A model generated the notes under the pieces. That model saw only the letters and a program-made list of their open reading frames with translations, did no database searches and had not been told where the DNA came from. The translations under genes and the position numbers were made by a program. DNA of 64,000 nt from contig NZ_KK366025.1 of NCBI RefSeq assembly GCF_000686845.1, positions 41,395 to 105,394 of the forward strand. Direction: 5' to 3'. Below, in pieces: positions 39,783 to 49,127 of this stretch. The first letter of the stretch is position 1, and each line of letters starts with the position of its first letter. The stretch is from Paenibacillus sp. UNC451MF (lineage in GTDB: Bacteria; Bacillota; Bacilli; Paenibacillales; NBRC-103111).

Positions 39783-41576
39783 CTACTCAGCCAAAGGCTT
39801 CAGTTGAACTTCTTTCAAATTCATCAACGCTTCGCCGGTAATCGAATCCGCGCTTACAGTCAATCTATAGTTTCCCGGCTGCTCCAAGCGGATAACGCCG
39901 AGCGTTTCTTCGATGAAGGTATACCCATCGCCTTTTGCAGAGACTTGACCCTGAAGCTTATGTCCCGCAGTGTCAACGGTAAAGGTACCTCCCGCTATAC
40001 CTTCCTCCGCACCATAGACTACCTTGACTTCATAAGCACCTGCTTCCGCCGCGCGGTATGTCCAGCTGATGCTGTCCGATGCGTTCGTCCAATTCGTTAC
40101 GACGTCACGACCTGCTTTACCTGTATCGTAGCGGAGTTGATCCCCTTCAATGTCTCCGTCAAATGCACCGAACACATTTATATAGTCGTTGTGATGCAGA
40201 CGTTTGATCGGATTCGCATCGACGGCTCCCTCCATTTCCACCACAACAACAGTAGCATTCGGATCGAGCGGAGCGGCAGGTACGGAAATTGCAATATCCT
40301 CCTTGTTCAAACGGCTATGGTCTAGTGGAGTTTGCTTAGCATCCGCCAGCAAATATGCTTTTGTAGCATTATTTCTCAAGCCAGGAACAATCAACTCACC
40401 GCTAGCAGGCCAATCAAATACATGCAGATACAACGTTTGTCCTTTTGCCGTGCAGCGTCCCCATTGAGGCTTACCTATCGGACTACCTGTCGTTCCATAC
40501 ACACTCTCACCATTCACACTCATCCATTGTCCGATTCCATGCAATATTTCGGTGGATTTTTCGTCGAATTCGCCTTCCGGTGTCGGTCCAACATTAAGTA
40601 AATAGTTGCCGTTCAAGCTGAACACATCGATCATGTTATGCAGAATGCTTTTGACCGATTTCCAGTTATGGTCCGTTTTTTTATATCCCCAAGAATTGTT
40701 CATCGTATGAATCGATTCCCAGTCTTTACGATTAATCCGGATATGAAGCTGATTGTCTCCCGAATTGCCGTAATCCCCAAATCCATCCCTTCTTACGCGG
40801 CGGTTGACCAAGCAATTCGGCTGGAGACTGCGCACAAAATCGACAAAGCGTTGTCCCTGCTCGTCGGTAACTTTGTGTCCGCAATCGAACCAGATGACCG
40901 CAACATCGCCATATTGCGTCAGCAGCTCCTTAAGCTGAGGAAACGCTTTTTCATTCAAGTACCGTTCATAACGGGTCCGTTTATCTTCATCGTCAATCCA
41001 GGACTCCAGCGTATCCCAAGCCCCGATATTGTTCGGGTAGTCATGAGTATTTCCTTGCGAATCAGGGTGATGCCAGTCCATCGAATGTGAATAATAGAAG
41101 CACAGCTTCACGCCATGCTTGTGACATGCATCCGCCAAATCCTTCATCGGGTCACGTCCATACGGTGAACGCCTCACGATATTGAAATCGGATACCGCGG
41201 AATCATACAACGCAAAGCCGTCATGATGTTTAGCCGTAATAACCAGGTATTTCATGCCTGCCTCTTTAGCTGCTTTCACCCAAGCATCTGCATCGTAGTT
41301 CACCGGATTAAAGTCTTCGGCAAGAGTTTCATATTCTTTTACAGGAATTTGCCCTCTCAGCATAATGTGCTCACCATAAGCACCCGGTACTTCTTTGCCT
41401 TTCCATACTCCGCCTAACAGCGAGTACAATCCCCAGTGGATGAACATGCCGAAGCGTGCATCTCTCCACCAGGCTAGCCTACGGTCTTGAACCTCTTCTG
41501 TATATTCCGTTACGGCCGTTACCGACTCGACTGCTTCCGCTTCAGCGTTATCCATGTACATGTCTTTTTTAGTCAT
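39783..41576 (-). CDS. Alpha-L-fucosidase (GH29)
   Basis: Removes terminal L-fucose from glycans. The 597 residues contain the GH29 TIM barrel (about 30-360): WWRDARFGMFIHWGLYSLLG, ITAKHHDGFALYDS with the His pair, and the nucleophile Asp231 in VIWFDCGH. After a small beta domain, a C-terminal beta-sandwich (about 480-597) of carbohydrate-binding appearance follows. No signal peptide is present, so the enzyme acts in the cytosol on imported oligosaccharides. Start at 41576 with GGAGGG six bases upstream. It is divergent from an AraC gene that probably regulates it. Confidence 0.92.
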   Translation of the reverse strand: MTKKDMYMDNAEAEAVESVTAVTEYTEEVQDRRLAWWRDARFGMFIHWGLYSLLGGVWKGKEVPGAYGEHIMLRGQIPVKEYETLAEDFNPVNYDADAWVKAAKEAGMKYLVITAKHHDGFALYDSAVSDFNIVRRSPYGRDPMKDLADACHKHGVKLCFYYSHSMDWHHPDSQGNTHDYPNNIGAWDTLESWIDDEDKRTRYERYLNEKAFPQLKELLTQYGDVAVIWFDCGHKVTDEQGQRFVDFVRSLQPNCLVNRRVRRDGFGDYGNSGDNQLHIRINRKDWESIHTMNNSWGYKKTDHNWKSVKSILHNMIDVFSLNGNYLLNVGPTPEGEFDEKSTEILHGIGQWMSVNGESVYGTTGSPIGKPQWGRCTAKGQTLYLHVFDWPASGELIVPGLRNNATKAYLLADAKQTPLDHSRLNKEDIAISVPAAPLDPNATVVVVEMEGAVDANPIKRLHHNDYINVFGAFDGDIEGDQLRYDTGKAGRDVVTNWTNASDSISWTYRAAEAGAYEVKVVYGAEEGIAGGTFTVDTAGHKLQGQVSAKGDGYTFIEETLGVIRLEQPGNYRLTVSADSITGEALMNLKEVQLKPLAE

Positions 41577-41720
41577 AAGAAACCCTCCGTTATTTTTCTA
41601 ACCGTTCTCCTCTATTGTACGCCGGGTATGCTATAATCCATATGGACGCGGTTAACTCCTATTTGTACGAAACTAACCTTTTTCAAGACTGCATTTTTCA
41701 AAACAAGGTGGTCTATATCT

Positions 41721-42584
41721 ATGGAAACTCAAAAGTTTATGGCGATAAGTCACTTTTTGGCTGAAGTTAAGGTTGAGCTTATGATTTCGATGCTCAGCAA
41801 ATGCAAGCCCAACTGGGTTCAAGGTCCTTTCCTTCCGACGTACAGTAAAGTCTATTACATATTGGAAGGGGAAGGCAGAATGATGATAGGCGGTCAAGAA
41901 CTGTTCCCTCAACCAGGACAGCTTGTATTCGCTCCCGCAGGGCTCTCGCAATTTTTCTCTGTAACCGACACGAACCATACCTATAAAATGTACTGGTGTC
42001 ACTTTACGTCCAACATAAGCTTTTTGAACTTATTCACTTTGTTTCAGCTCCCGTTTTGCATTACATCGACAGATTCTGCGGCTATCCTAACAGCCTTTGA
42101 GAAACTGGTATATGAATCCAGAAGGGCCAACGGTCCCGCCAAATCGATTCGTATCCAATCGGCACTGCTGGAGGTGATCTCCTGTTATATTGAACAGGCC
42201 GTGCAAGCTAAGCCTCAAGTTCCCGCTACACTCGCAAGTAATAAGCTGAGTACTGCACTCCAATATATTGACGCTAACTTAACCAAAGATATGACAGTAG
42301 CGGAGCTATCCGAGCTCGTACATCACCATCCGAATTATTTCATCCGTTTTTTCAAAAATCATTTGGGCATGACACCAATGGCATTTATTTATGAAAGAAG
42401 ATTGGAGAAAGCGAAGCAGCTTCTAATGGCCTCTGATATGACCATTGGGGAAATAGCTCAAGCAACGGGGTTTCATGATATATTCCATTTTTCCAAGGCG
42501 TTCAAAAAAAGAATCGGAGTAGCCCCATCCGAATTCCGCAGCTGGCCGCGATCTTCCAACAGCCGCGAAAACGATGAGGCTTAA
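41721..42584 (+). CDS. AraC-family regulator with cupin sensor domain
   Basis: A 287-residue one-component activator. An N-terminal cupin (about 15-100; YYILEGEGRMMIGGQ, then PGQLVFAPAG) binds the ligand, and the C-terminal helix-turn-helix pair (about 180-275; MTVAELSELVHHHPNYFIRF, then GEIAQATGFHDIFHFSKAF) binds DNA. It lies divergent from the alpha-L-fucosidase gene, 144 bases away, so fucosyl-sugar control is likely. An extended -10 box (TGCTATAAT, 41629-41637) upstream may be its promoter. AAGGTGG lies nine bases before the ATG. Confidence 0.88.
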   Translation: METQKFMAISHFLAEVKVELMISMLSKCKPNWVQGPFLPTYSKVYYILEGEGRMMIGGQELFPQPGQLVFAPAGLSQFFSVTDTNHTYKMYWCHFTSNISFLNLFTLFQLPFCITSTDSAAILTAFEKLVYESRRANGPAKSIRIQSALLEVISCYIEQAVQAKPQVPATLASNKLSTALQYIDANLTKDMTVAELSELVHHHPNYFIRFFKNHLGMTPMAFIYERRLEKAKQLLMASDMTIGEIAQATGFHDIFHFSKAFKKRIGVAPSEFRSWPRSSNSRENDEA

Positions 42585-42603
42585 GGCTCCGATTCATGCT
42601 TAC

Positions 42604-43557
42604 TCAATATTGCAGATTGTAATCTACCCGATTCACAATCGGTTCATGTCCTTGTAGGTATTGCTGCAAATTTTGCATAAAAATTTCAAAAGCTCTCTCG
42701 TTATACTGATCCGTAGAACCCGAATTATGCGGTGTCATAATGACGTTCTCCAAGTCCCATAACGGACTTGATTCCGGCAGCGGCTCCTGCTCGAACACAT
42801 CCAAACCAGCTCCTGCTATCGTTCCGGTTTGCAAAGCTTCTATTAAAGCTTCCGTATCTGTCGTACCTCCACGTCCGATGTTAATAAACATGGCTGTCTT
42901 TTTCATCCGCTCGAACTGTGCTTTGCCAAAACGGTGTCTTGTCTCGTTGGTCAACGGGAGTGTTACGACAACGTAATCACTTTCACGCAGAACAAGCTCC
43001 AGACCGTCGTTATCGTACATCTGTTCTACGAATTCACTCGCTCCTCCGGACCTGCGAATGCCGAGAACCGTCATACCGAACGCTTTAGCCAACCTTGCGG
43101 TTTCTTCTCCTATAGCGCCGACTCCGATTATCCCTATGGTTTTTCCATGGATTTCTCCAAGCGATCCCGTTCCCTTCCATTGCTTTTGAAGCTGATTGCG
43201 CATGGAGAGATGCAGCTTCCGAGTAAAGGAAAGCATCATACTGAAGATCGTTTCCGAGATGGGGTAAGCATGCACTCCACTGGCATTTGTCAGCATAATA
43301 CCTCTAGAGGCAAATTCCTGTAATGGCAGCATATCTACGCCAGCTCCCCAATTTTGCACCCAACGAAGTCTGGTACCAGGCTGCAGGCATTCGGTTTCGC
43401 AAGCGGTTTTCCAATCGATAACGATTTCCGCTTCCTTCAGATGCGGGAGCCATAGCTCTTTTTCCTTACCATGGACAAGTTCCCAGCCGGGTGCCATTTG
43501 TTTTATTTGCTCTTCCTGCTGCGGAGTTAATGAATGAACACAGACCATTTTGGACAT
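42604..43557 (-). CDS. D-isomer-specific 2-hydroxyacid dehydrogenase
   Basis: An NAD(P)H-dependent 2-ketoacid reductase of 317 residues. The nucleotide-binding loop is GIIGVGAIGEETARLA near residue 140; the catalytic triad is Arg in INIGRGGTTD, Glu in DVFEQEPLPESSPLW and His in MTPHNSGSTDQY. It resembles the GhrA/YkgB-like branch acting on glyoxylate or hydroxypyruvate. AAAGGAG precedes the ATG. It converges with the AraC gene (19 bases) and is not obviously part of an operon. Confidence 0.88.
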   Translation of the reverse strand: MSKMVCVHSLTPQQEEQIKQMAPGWELVHGKEKELWLPHLKEAEIVIDWKTACETECLQPGTRLRWVQNWGAGVDMLPLQEFASRGIMLTNASGVHAYPISETIFSMMLSFTRKLHLSMRNQLQKQWKGTGSLGEIHGKTIGIIGVGAIGEETARLAKAFGMTVLGIRRSGGASEFVEQMYDNDGLELVLRESDYVVVTLPLTNETRHRFGKAQFERMKKTAMFINIGRGGTTDTEALIEALQTGTIAGAGLDVFEQEPLPESSPLWDLENVIMTPHNSGSTDQYNERAFEIFMQNLQQYLQGHEPIVNRVDYNLQY

Positions 43558-43623
43558 ACTATCAGCTCCTTTCCTTGTATTATAGCATTTTATTCCTTTT
43601 CATTGAAAAGCCGGGTGTATGAT

Positions 43624-43663
43624 GAAAAGAGCACAGGCTCCGGCTTTCGGAGTCCTATGCTCT
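43624..43663 (-). terminator. Terminator after the orphan sugar-binding protein gene
   Basis: On the minus strand AGAGCA, AGG and CTCCG pair with CGGAG, CCT and TGCTCT around AAAGC, followed by TTTTC. Confidence 0.8.
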
Positions 43664-43674
43664 CTTTTATACTG

Positions 43675-45000
43675 TTATTTTGTTTTGGCTTTTGCCGCAT
43701 CTACAGCTTTATTTGCTGTTTCTTCAATTTTACGGAACAAGGAGTTGATGTCCGTATCTCCAAGAGCCGCTTCATGAATCGCATCCTCATAAGCCTTTTG
43801 CGCTTCGCCTTCAAAAGATGATCTTGTCGGCATAGGTGCATACTGATTAAAGAACACCGCGCTAGTATTTTTGTCTTTATATTTGCTATCTTGAGCGAAT
43901 TGCTTTTTGATCGCATCATCTTTAAGAACCGTCATCGTTCCGCCACGAGCCTGCTTCGTTTGGTACTCTACACTGGTCAAGTATTGGATAACCTTCATAG
44001 CTTCATCCTTGTGCTTGCTTTGTTGGGTAACGCCCCAGTAGAATGGATACGCTTGCGAGCCGATTTTCGGTTGATCCTTAAATGTCGGCAATGCCGCAAT
44101 ATCCCAATTCATACCTTCCGCGCCCCCGCCAGCCCAGTCAAGTTCGGATAAATAGGCCATCATGGCAAGGTTTCTGTCTTTCAAGAACGGATCCTTGTAC
44201 GGCAGCTTGTTCTTCAATGCAACCATAGCCTTTTTGTAATCAGGATTATTGGCCGTGTTGATGTAATAAGATTGATACAGCTGCTTCCACTTGTCATTCG
44301 TATTAATTGTTGCTTTATCCGTCTTCGGATCTAGGAAGGTTAACCCCAATTGATTCGCTTTTATCGTATGTGCCGGTGAAGCCGCAAAGCCCAAATACTG
44401 CTTATCTCCATCCGCTCGCGTTAAAGTGTTGGCCACTTGGGCAAGGTCATCCCATGTCATATCATTCTTCGGATAAGGAACGCCGAATTTATCGAAAATG
44501 TCTTTGTTATAAAACAGGATCACGTTTTGCGACCATACTGGAAGGCCGTAAATCCCGGTTTTAGACATATTTTTAGCAAAGTCAATCATCGTCGGCTCGA
44601 AAGCGCTTAAATCTATGTTATTTTTCTTAATCAGGTCTGTCATATCGTATGCAAGACCATAGTTGGCAACCGTGTAGAAATAATTGGTGCTCTCGTAATA
44701 AATATCGATAGTTTGACCGGAGGCAACCATTTCATCGATCGTTGTGCCGGTTCCTTTTTTAATATACTTAATCGTAATATTCGGGAATTTGGCTTTGATC
44801 GGATCGGAAAACTTCAGCTTCACTTCTTCTTCGGATGTTGCAGCCGTAGAATAGAGTACCAATTCCACAGGTTCATTGCTTACCGCTGGCTGTTTCTGAG
44901 TCTGATCTGTCGCATTCCCATCCGCTCCTTGCTTGCTGCTGCAGGCTGTCGTCAGAGCAACTAACATTGCCGTTGATACGATTAAACTTTTCTTTATCAT
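43675..45000 (-). CDS. Extracellular solute-binding lipoprotein (family 1), orphan
   Basis: A 441-residue sugar receptor of the MalE/UgpB type. The signal peptide MIKKSLIVSTAMLVALTTAC ends in a lipobox with the Cys at residue 20; the mature part shows SGQTIDIYYESTN, LPVWSQNVILFYNKDIFDKF and the family C-terminal helix region. GGGGGGA precedes the ATG at 45000; a frame opening at 45045 is not needed. No permease or ATPase gene is next to it, and terminators flank it, so it either feeds a transporter encoded elsewhere or acts as a sensor subunit. Confidence 0.85.
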   Translation of the reverse strand: MIKKSLIVSTAMLVALTTACSSKQGADGNATDQTQKQPAVSNEPVELVLYSTAATSEEEVKLKFSDPIKAKFPNITIKYIKKGTGTTIDEMVASGQTIDIYYESTNYFYTVANYGLAYDMTDLIKKNNIDLSAFEPTMIDFAKNMSKTGIYGLPVWSQNVILFYNKDIFDKFGVPYPKNDMTWDDLAQVANTLTRADGDKQYLGFAASPAHTIKANQLGLTFLDPKTDKATINTNDKWKQLYQSYYINTANNPDYKKAMVALKNKLPYKDPFLKDRNLAMMAYLSELDWAGGGAEGMNWDIAALPTFKDQPKIGSQAYPFYWGVTQQSKHKDEAMKVIQYLTSVEYQTKQARGGTMTVLKDDAIKKQFAQDSKYKDKNTSAVFFNQYAPMPTRSSFEGEAQKAYEDAIHEAALGDTDINSLFRKIEETANKAVDAAKAKTK

Positions 45001-45280
45001 CTTTGAAATCCCCCCTATATTTTCTTTTCCAAGAAAGCGCTTCATTTCATCATCTATTTAACAATATCATAAAGAAATTCAACATTCTTCATAATTTTTG
45101 CCCATAAATTTCATTTTTTTGTTCATTTTTGAAGCTCTGGGCGCTTGATTGTCGGAATAGTCCGATACGGTGGAGTCACCAACCAAAATTAACGGTTACC
45201 GCTTGAGGTTATTCTTGTCATAGTCGTTTATCACATCCGAGCATGCTTAAACCATCTTTCATTTCATCCAATCCGAATGC

Positions 45281-45321
45281 AAAAAAAAGACCAGCTCCGC
45301 ATCCGCAGAACCTGGTCTTTC
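45281..45321 (-). terminator. Terminator after the ABC exporter operon
   Basis: On the minus strand AAAGACCAG and TCTGC pair with GCGGA and CTGGTCTTT around GGAT, followed by TTTTT. Confidence 0.9.
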
Positions 45322-45326
45322 AAGAT

Positions 45327-47207
45327 TTAATGAGATCCTTCCATATTCCTGAACTGATTATAAAACATTTGATAATAGGTGCCTTGACGTTCAATAAGCT
45401 TATCATGACTACCCTGCTCAACAATCTCACCATGGTCGATGACCATGATCGTATCTGCATCCCGAATCGTGTTCAACCGGTGAGCAATAATGAAGCTTGT
45501 TCTTCCCTCCATAATGTTCAGCAGCGCGTCTTGAATGTGCAGTTCAGTCCGCGTATCGATGCTGCTGGTCGCTTCATCAAGAATAAGAATGGACGGCTTT
45601 GCCAAAATAACCCTTGCGATCGCCAGCAGCTGCCGCTGTCCTTGACTCAAATTACCGCCGTTCTCAGATAACTCTGTTTCATACTTCTTAGGGAGTCTCT
45701 TAATAAATGCATCAGCGTTTGCCATCTTCGCTGCCATTTCTACTTCTTCGTCCGTAGCATCCGATTTGCCGTACTTGATATTTTCTTTGATCGTTCCCGA
45801 GAATAAATACGTATCCTGAAGAACGATTCCGAAGCATCTCCTAAGGCTGTCCCGTGTATATTCCTTAATGTCCCTGCCATCAATATAGATGGTACCGGAA
45901 GGAATATCATAAAATCGGGTGATCAGATTAACGATCGTCGTCTTCCCTGCCCCGGTCGGACCGACCAATGCAGTGCTGCTTCCCTGCTCTGATACGAAGC
46001 TGATGTTTTTCAAAATCGGAACATCCGGTCTATAGCCAAAGGTTACATCATCGAATACGACATGCCCCTTCGTATCCTTAAGTTCAATCGCATCTGGCAA
46101 ATCTGCCGGCTCTTCTTTTTCGTCCAGTACTTCGAACACCCGTTCCGCGCCTGCAACACCGGATTGGAGAATATTGTACGTATTAGCCATCTCGTTAAGA
46201 GGCCGTACAAACTGACGGGAATAGCTCAGAAAGCTTGCAATCACGCCGACCGTAATATGCCCTTTAACAGCCAATACTCCCCCAACAATAGCAACTGCCG
46301 CGAAGCCGATATTATTGATTACGGCGAGCAGGGGCATCAGAAACCCGGAATAAATTTGCGCCCTTAAGCCAACTTCATACAGCTTGTCATTGACAGTATT
46401 GAATTCATGGATCGCCTTTGCCTCATGATTGAACGCTTTAACGACATGAATGCCTGAGATCGTTTCCTCGATATGACCGTTTAGCTTTCCAAGCTGCGCT
46501 TGTTGATCTTTGAATAGTACACTTGTTTTCTTGGTTATGGTCTTCCCGAGAATATAGACCAACGGCACTGTAATTAATGTAGCCAGAGTCAATATCGGAC
46601 TCAAAATGATCATCATCGTCAAGGAGCCCACAATGGCAATCGTACCCGACATCAGTTGGGTGGTAGATTGCGAAATCGTATTACTCACATTGTCGATATC
46701 GTTGGACAGACGGCTCATCACTTCCCCGTGGGGCCTGGAATCGAAGAAGGACAACGGCAGCTTCTGCAGCTTGTCGAACAAAGTGGTGCGCAAATTACCG
46801 ACAATCCGCTGCGACACCCCAGCCATAAACCAGCTCTGCAAAAAGGTGAGTACGCCATCCGTTAAATACGCCGCCGTTAGCGCCAATATCATGATCTCGA
46901 GCATTCTAAATTGAACCGTACCATTGGATGCCGTCATTGAATCAATGGCTTCTCCTATAATATAAGGACCGGTCAAAGTAATGAGTGCATCAGCCAAAAT
47001 AAACAAAAATACGATTGTTAGCCGTTTTCTCTGGGTACCGACGAATTTCCATATTCTACGCAGTGTCGCCTTAAAATTTTTCGGTTTAACGACAGGACCT
47101 CCACGCCCGCCGGGACGAGGTCCGAATCCCCCGGGTCTTCCTGCTTGCAGCATAGGAACTTCCTGTGGCGGCTGATTATCTCTGGAAGAATCATTAGGCT
47201 TCGACAT
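45327..47207 (-). CDS. ABC multidrug exporter half-transporter, catalytic subunit (YfiC/BmrD-like)
   Basis: A 626-residue fusion of a six-helix exporter domain (about 50-340) and an ATPase domain. Motifs: Walker A GPTGAGKTTIV, signature here LSQGQRQLLAIAR, Walker B ILILDEATSSIDTR with the catalytic Glu, and H-loop FIIAHRLNTI. The N-terminus is Pro/Gly rich (RPGGFGPRPGGRGG), an unstructured extension typical of this subunit type. It overlaps the upstream partner gene by 14 bases, with GGAGG nine bases before the ATG, indicating a heterodimer. Likely role: export of lipids, peptides or drugs; the substrate is unknown. Confidence 0.92.
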   Translation of the reverse strand: MSKPNDSSRDNQPPQEVPMLQAGRPGGFGPRPGGRGGPVVKPKNFKATLRRIWKFVGTQRKRLTIVFLFILADALITLTGPYIIGEAIDSMTASNGTVQFRMLEIMILALTAAYLTDGVLTFLQSWFMAGVSQRIVGNLRTTLFDKLQKLPLSFFDSRPHGEVMSRLSNDIDNVSNTISQSTTQLMSGTIAIVGSLTMMIILSPILTLATLITVPLVYILGKTITKKTSVLFKDQQAQLGKLNGHIEETISGIHVVKAFNHEAKAIHEFNTVNDKLYEVGLRAQIYSGFLMPLLAVINNIGFAAVAIVGGVLAVKGHITVGVIASFLSYSRQFVRPLNEMANTYNILQSGVAGAERVFEVLDEKEEPADLPDAIELKDTKGHVVFDDVTFGYRPDVPILKNISFVSEQGSSTALVGPTGAGKTTIVNLITRFYDIPSGTIYIDGRDIKEYTRDSLRRCFGIVLQDTYLFSGTIKENIKYGKSDATDEEVEMAAKMANADAFIKRLPKKYETELSENGGNLSQGQRQLLAIARVILAKPSILILDEATSSIDTRTELHIQDALLNIMEGRTSFIIAHRLNTIRDADTIMVIDHGEIVEQGSHDKLIERQGTYYQMFYNQFRNMEGSH

Positions 47208-48936
47208 TCCTATGCGCCTCCTTTCCCATCTGGGATAAATAAATTTCTTGATAGACCTGACAGCTTTTCATCAGCTCTTCGTGCTTGCCTATCCCAACAA
47301 CCTCGCCCTGATCCAGCACAACGATTTTATCAGCATCCATAACAGATGTAATTCTTTGAGCAATAATAATGCAGGTGAGTTCCTGAGTGTATCTCTTCAA
47401 TCCTTCTTTAATCCGCGCTTCTGTTGCCGTATCCACCGCGCTGGTGCAATCATCCAGAATTAATATTTCCGGTTTTCTAACCAAAGCTCGCGCAATCGAT
47501 ACCCGCTGCTTTTGGCCTCCGGAGAAATTGACTCCGCGCTGACCGAGGCGCGTTTCATACCCTTCCGGGAACGAGGTGATGAAAGGATGAGCTTCTGCTA
47601 TTTCCGCCGCTTGAACAATTTCCTCCATCGTCGCGTCTTCTTTGCCCCAACGAATATTTTCCGTCACTGTACCTGTGAACAGCACCGTCTTCTGGGGAAC
47701 GATCGCAATTTTCTCTCTTAGCTTGGCCGGATCGATCTGAGTAACATCAACACCGTTAACTTTTACTGTACCGGATATCGCATCATAGAATCGGGGGATT
47801 AACCCGACAAGGCTGCTTTTACCCGAACCGGTTGAGCCAATGATCCCTACGGTTTCTCCTGGTAGACATGTCATCGTAATCCGCTTAATAACCGGATCGC
47901 CAGAAGCCCCTTCATAGGAGAAGCTCACATTTTCAAAGTCCACTCTGCCTTTGATGTGAGGGTTCAGGCGGGTATCCTGCTGCCATGTCATTTTGGCTTG
48001 CTGGTCGAACACTTCGCCGATCCGCAGTGCGGAGGCTTTGGCTCGAATGAACATATTGAACACCATCGAAATTGTCATCAAAGAAAACAAGATTTGAGTC
48101 ATGTAGTTGATAAAGGCAATAATATGCCCCACCTGAATGTTGCCATTAGAAACACCCAAGCCGCCGAACCATAATACCGCAATGATCCCTACATTGACCG
48201 TAAGCATAATAGCAGGGTTGAAGATCGACATCGCTCTCATCGCTTCAATAGAGCGCGCTTGGTACGATTGATTCACATTGTTAAACTTATCGACCTCATA
48301 GTCGAACCGGTTAAAGGCTTTGACAACACGCACTCCGGACAAATACTCTCTCATCACGCCATTGACCGCGTCTAAAGCCTTCTGCACACGGATAAAGCGT
48401 GGAAATCCGATCTTCATGTTCAAGGCGATTAAAATACCGACGATAGGAACGACTATAGCCAAAACGATTGACAGCTGCGGATTCAAACGAGTAGCCATAA
48501 TCAAACTTCCTATACACAATAGAGGCGCTTTTACAAAAATACGCATCAGTCCATTCGTAAAGTTCTGCACTTGAGTCACGTCATTCGTAAGTCGAGTGAC
48601 CAAGGAGGCTCTTTCGAATTGATCGATATTTTCGAATGAAAGCGTTTGTATTTTTGCAAACAAATCCTTTCTCAGCTCTGCTCCGAACTTCTGTGACACT
48701 CGGCTCGCCAATATATTGCGTCCTGTAGCCGCCAGCGCCCCCAGAAAAGTAATAAGCAGCATAAATCCGCCCATACTGAGCACATAATGCATGTCGCTGC
48801 CGGCAACGCCCACATCAATAATGTGAGACATCACCGTCGGCAAGGTCAAATCAGCTAAAGCTTCACAAGTTAAAAATAATACCGCAATCGAAAATTGCTT
48901 CCAATACTTGCGAACGTATTTTTTAAAGAACGACAA
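47194..48936 (-). CDS. ABC multidrug exporter half-transporter, degenerate-site subunit (YfiB/BmrC-like)
   Basis: A 580-residue partner of the downstream ABC protein: six hydrophobic helices (about 15-310) then an ATPase domain with Walker A GSTGSGKSSLVG and signature FSGGQKQRVSIAR. Its Walker B reads ILILDDCTSAVD: the catalytic Glu is replaced by Asp, while the partner keeps Glu. This asymmetry, one degenerate and one competent ATP site, is typical of heterodimeric exporters such as BmrCD, LmrCD and TM287/288. Start is a TTG at 48936 with AGGAGAGG about 12 bases before; no better start is seen. Confidence 0.9.
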   Translation of the reverse strand: MSFFKKYVRKYWKQFSIAVLFLTCEALADLTLPTVMSHIIDVGVAGSDMHYVLSMGGFMLLITFLGALAATGRNILASRVSQKFGAELRKDLFAKIQTLSFENIDQFERASLVTRLTNDVTQVQNFTNGLMRIFVKAPLLCIGSLIMATRLNPQLSIVLAIVVPIVGILIALNMKIGFPRFIRVQKALDAVNGVMREYLSGVRVVKAFNRFDYEVDKFNNVNQSYQARSIEAMRAMSIFNPAIMLTVNVGIIAVLWFGGLGVSNGNIQVGHIIAFINYMTQILFSLMTISMVFNMFIRAKASALRIGEVFDQQAKMTWQQDTRLNPHIKGRVDFENVSFSYEGASGDPVIKRITMTCLPGETVGIIGSTGSGKSSLVGLIPRFYDAISGTVKVNGVDVTQIDPAKLREKIAIVPQKTVLFTGTVTENIRWGKEDATMEEIVQAAEIAEAHPFITSFPEGYETRLGQRGVNFSGGQKQRVSIARALVRKPEILILDDCTSAVDTATEARIKEGLKRYTQELTCIIIAQRITSVMDADKIVVLDQGEVVGIGKHEELMKSCQVYQEIYLSQMGKEAHRNVEA

Positions 48937-49127
48937 GGCCCTGTTCTTCCTCTCCTAATTTATTTAGCTTCCCTATATAAAACATACTCCTTTCAAACCA
49001 AAAAGTCACTCCCATTTTTCAAACATTTTGTTCGATCATTCAAATTGCTCACTGGGGTTAGGCTTGTACCTGAGAACGTAGTATAATGGGTTCCAAAGTA
49101 CCCTATTTCAAAGGAGGACATGGCATC

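Noticed and set aside
45030-45050. cre-like AAGCGCTTT near the orphan binding-protein gene
   Set aside because: It lacks one base of the consensus spacing (GAAAGCGCTTCA), so the fixed positions do not align.
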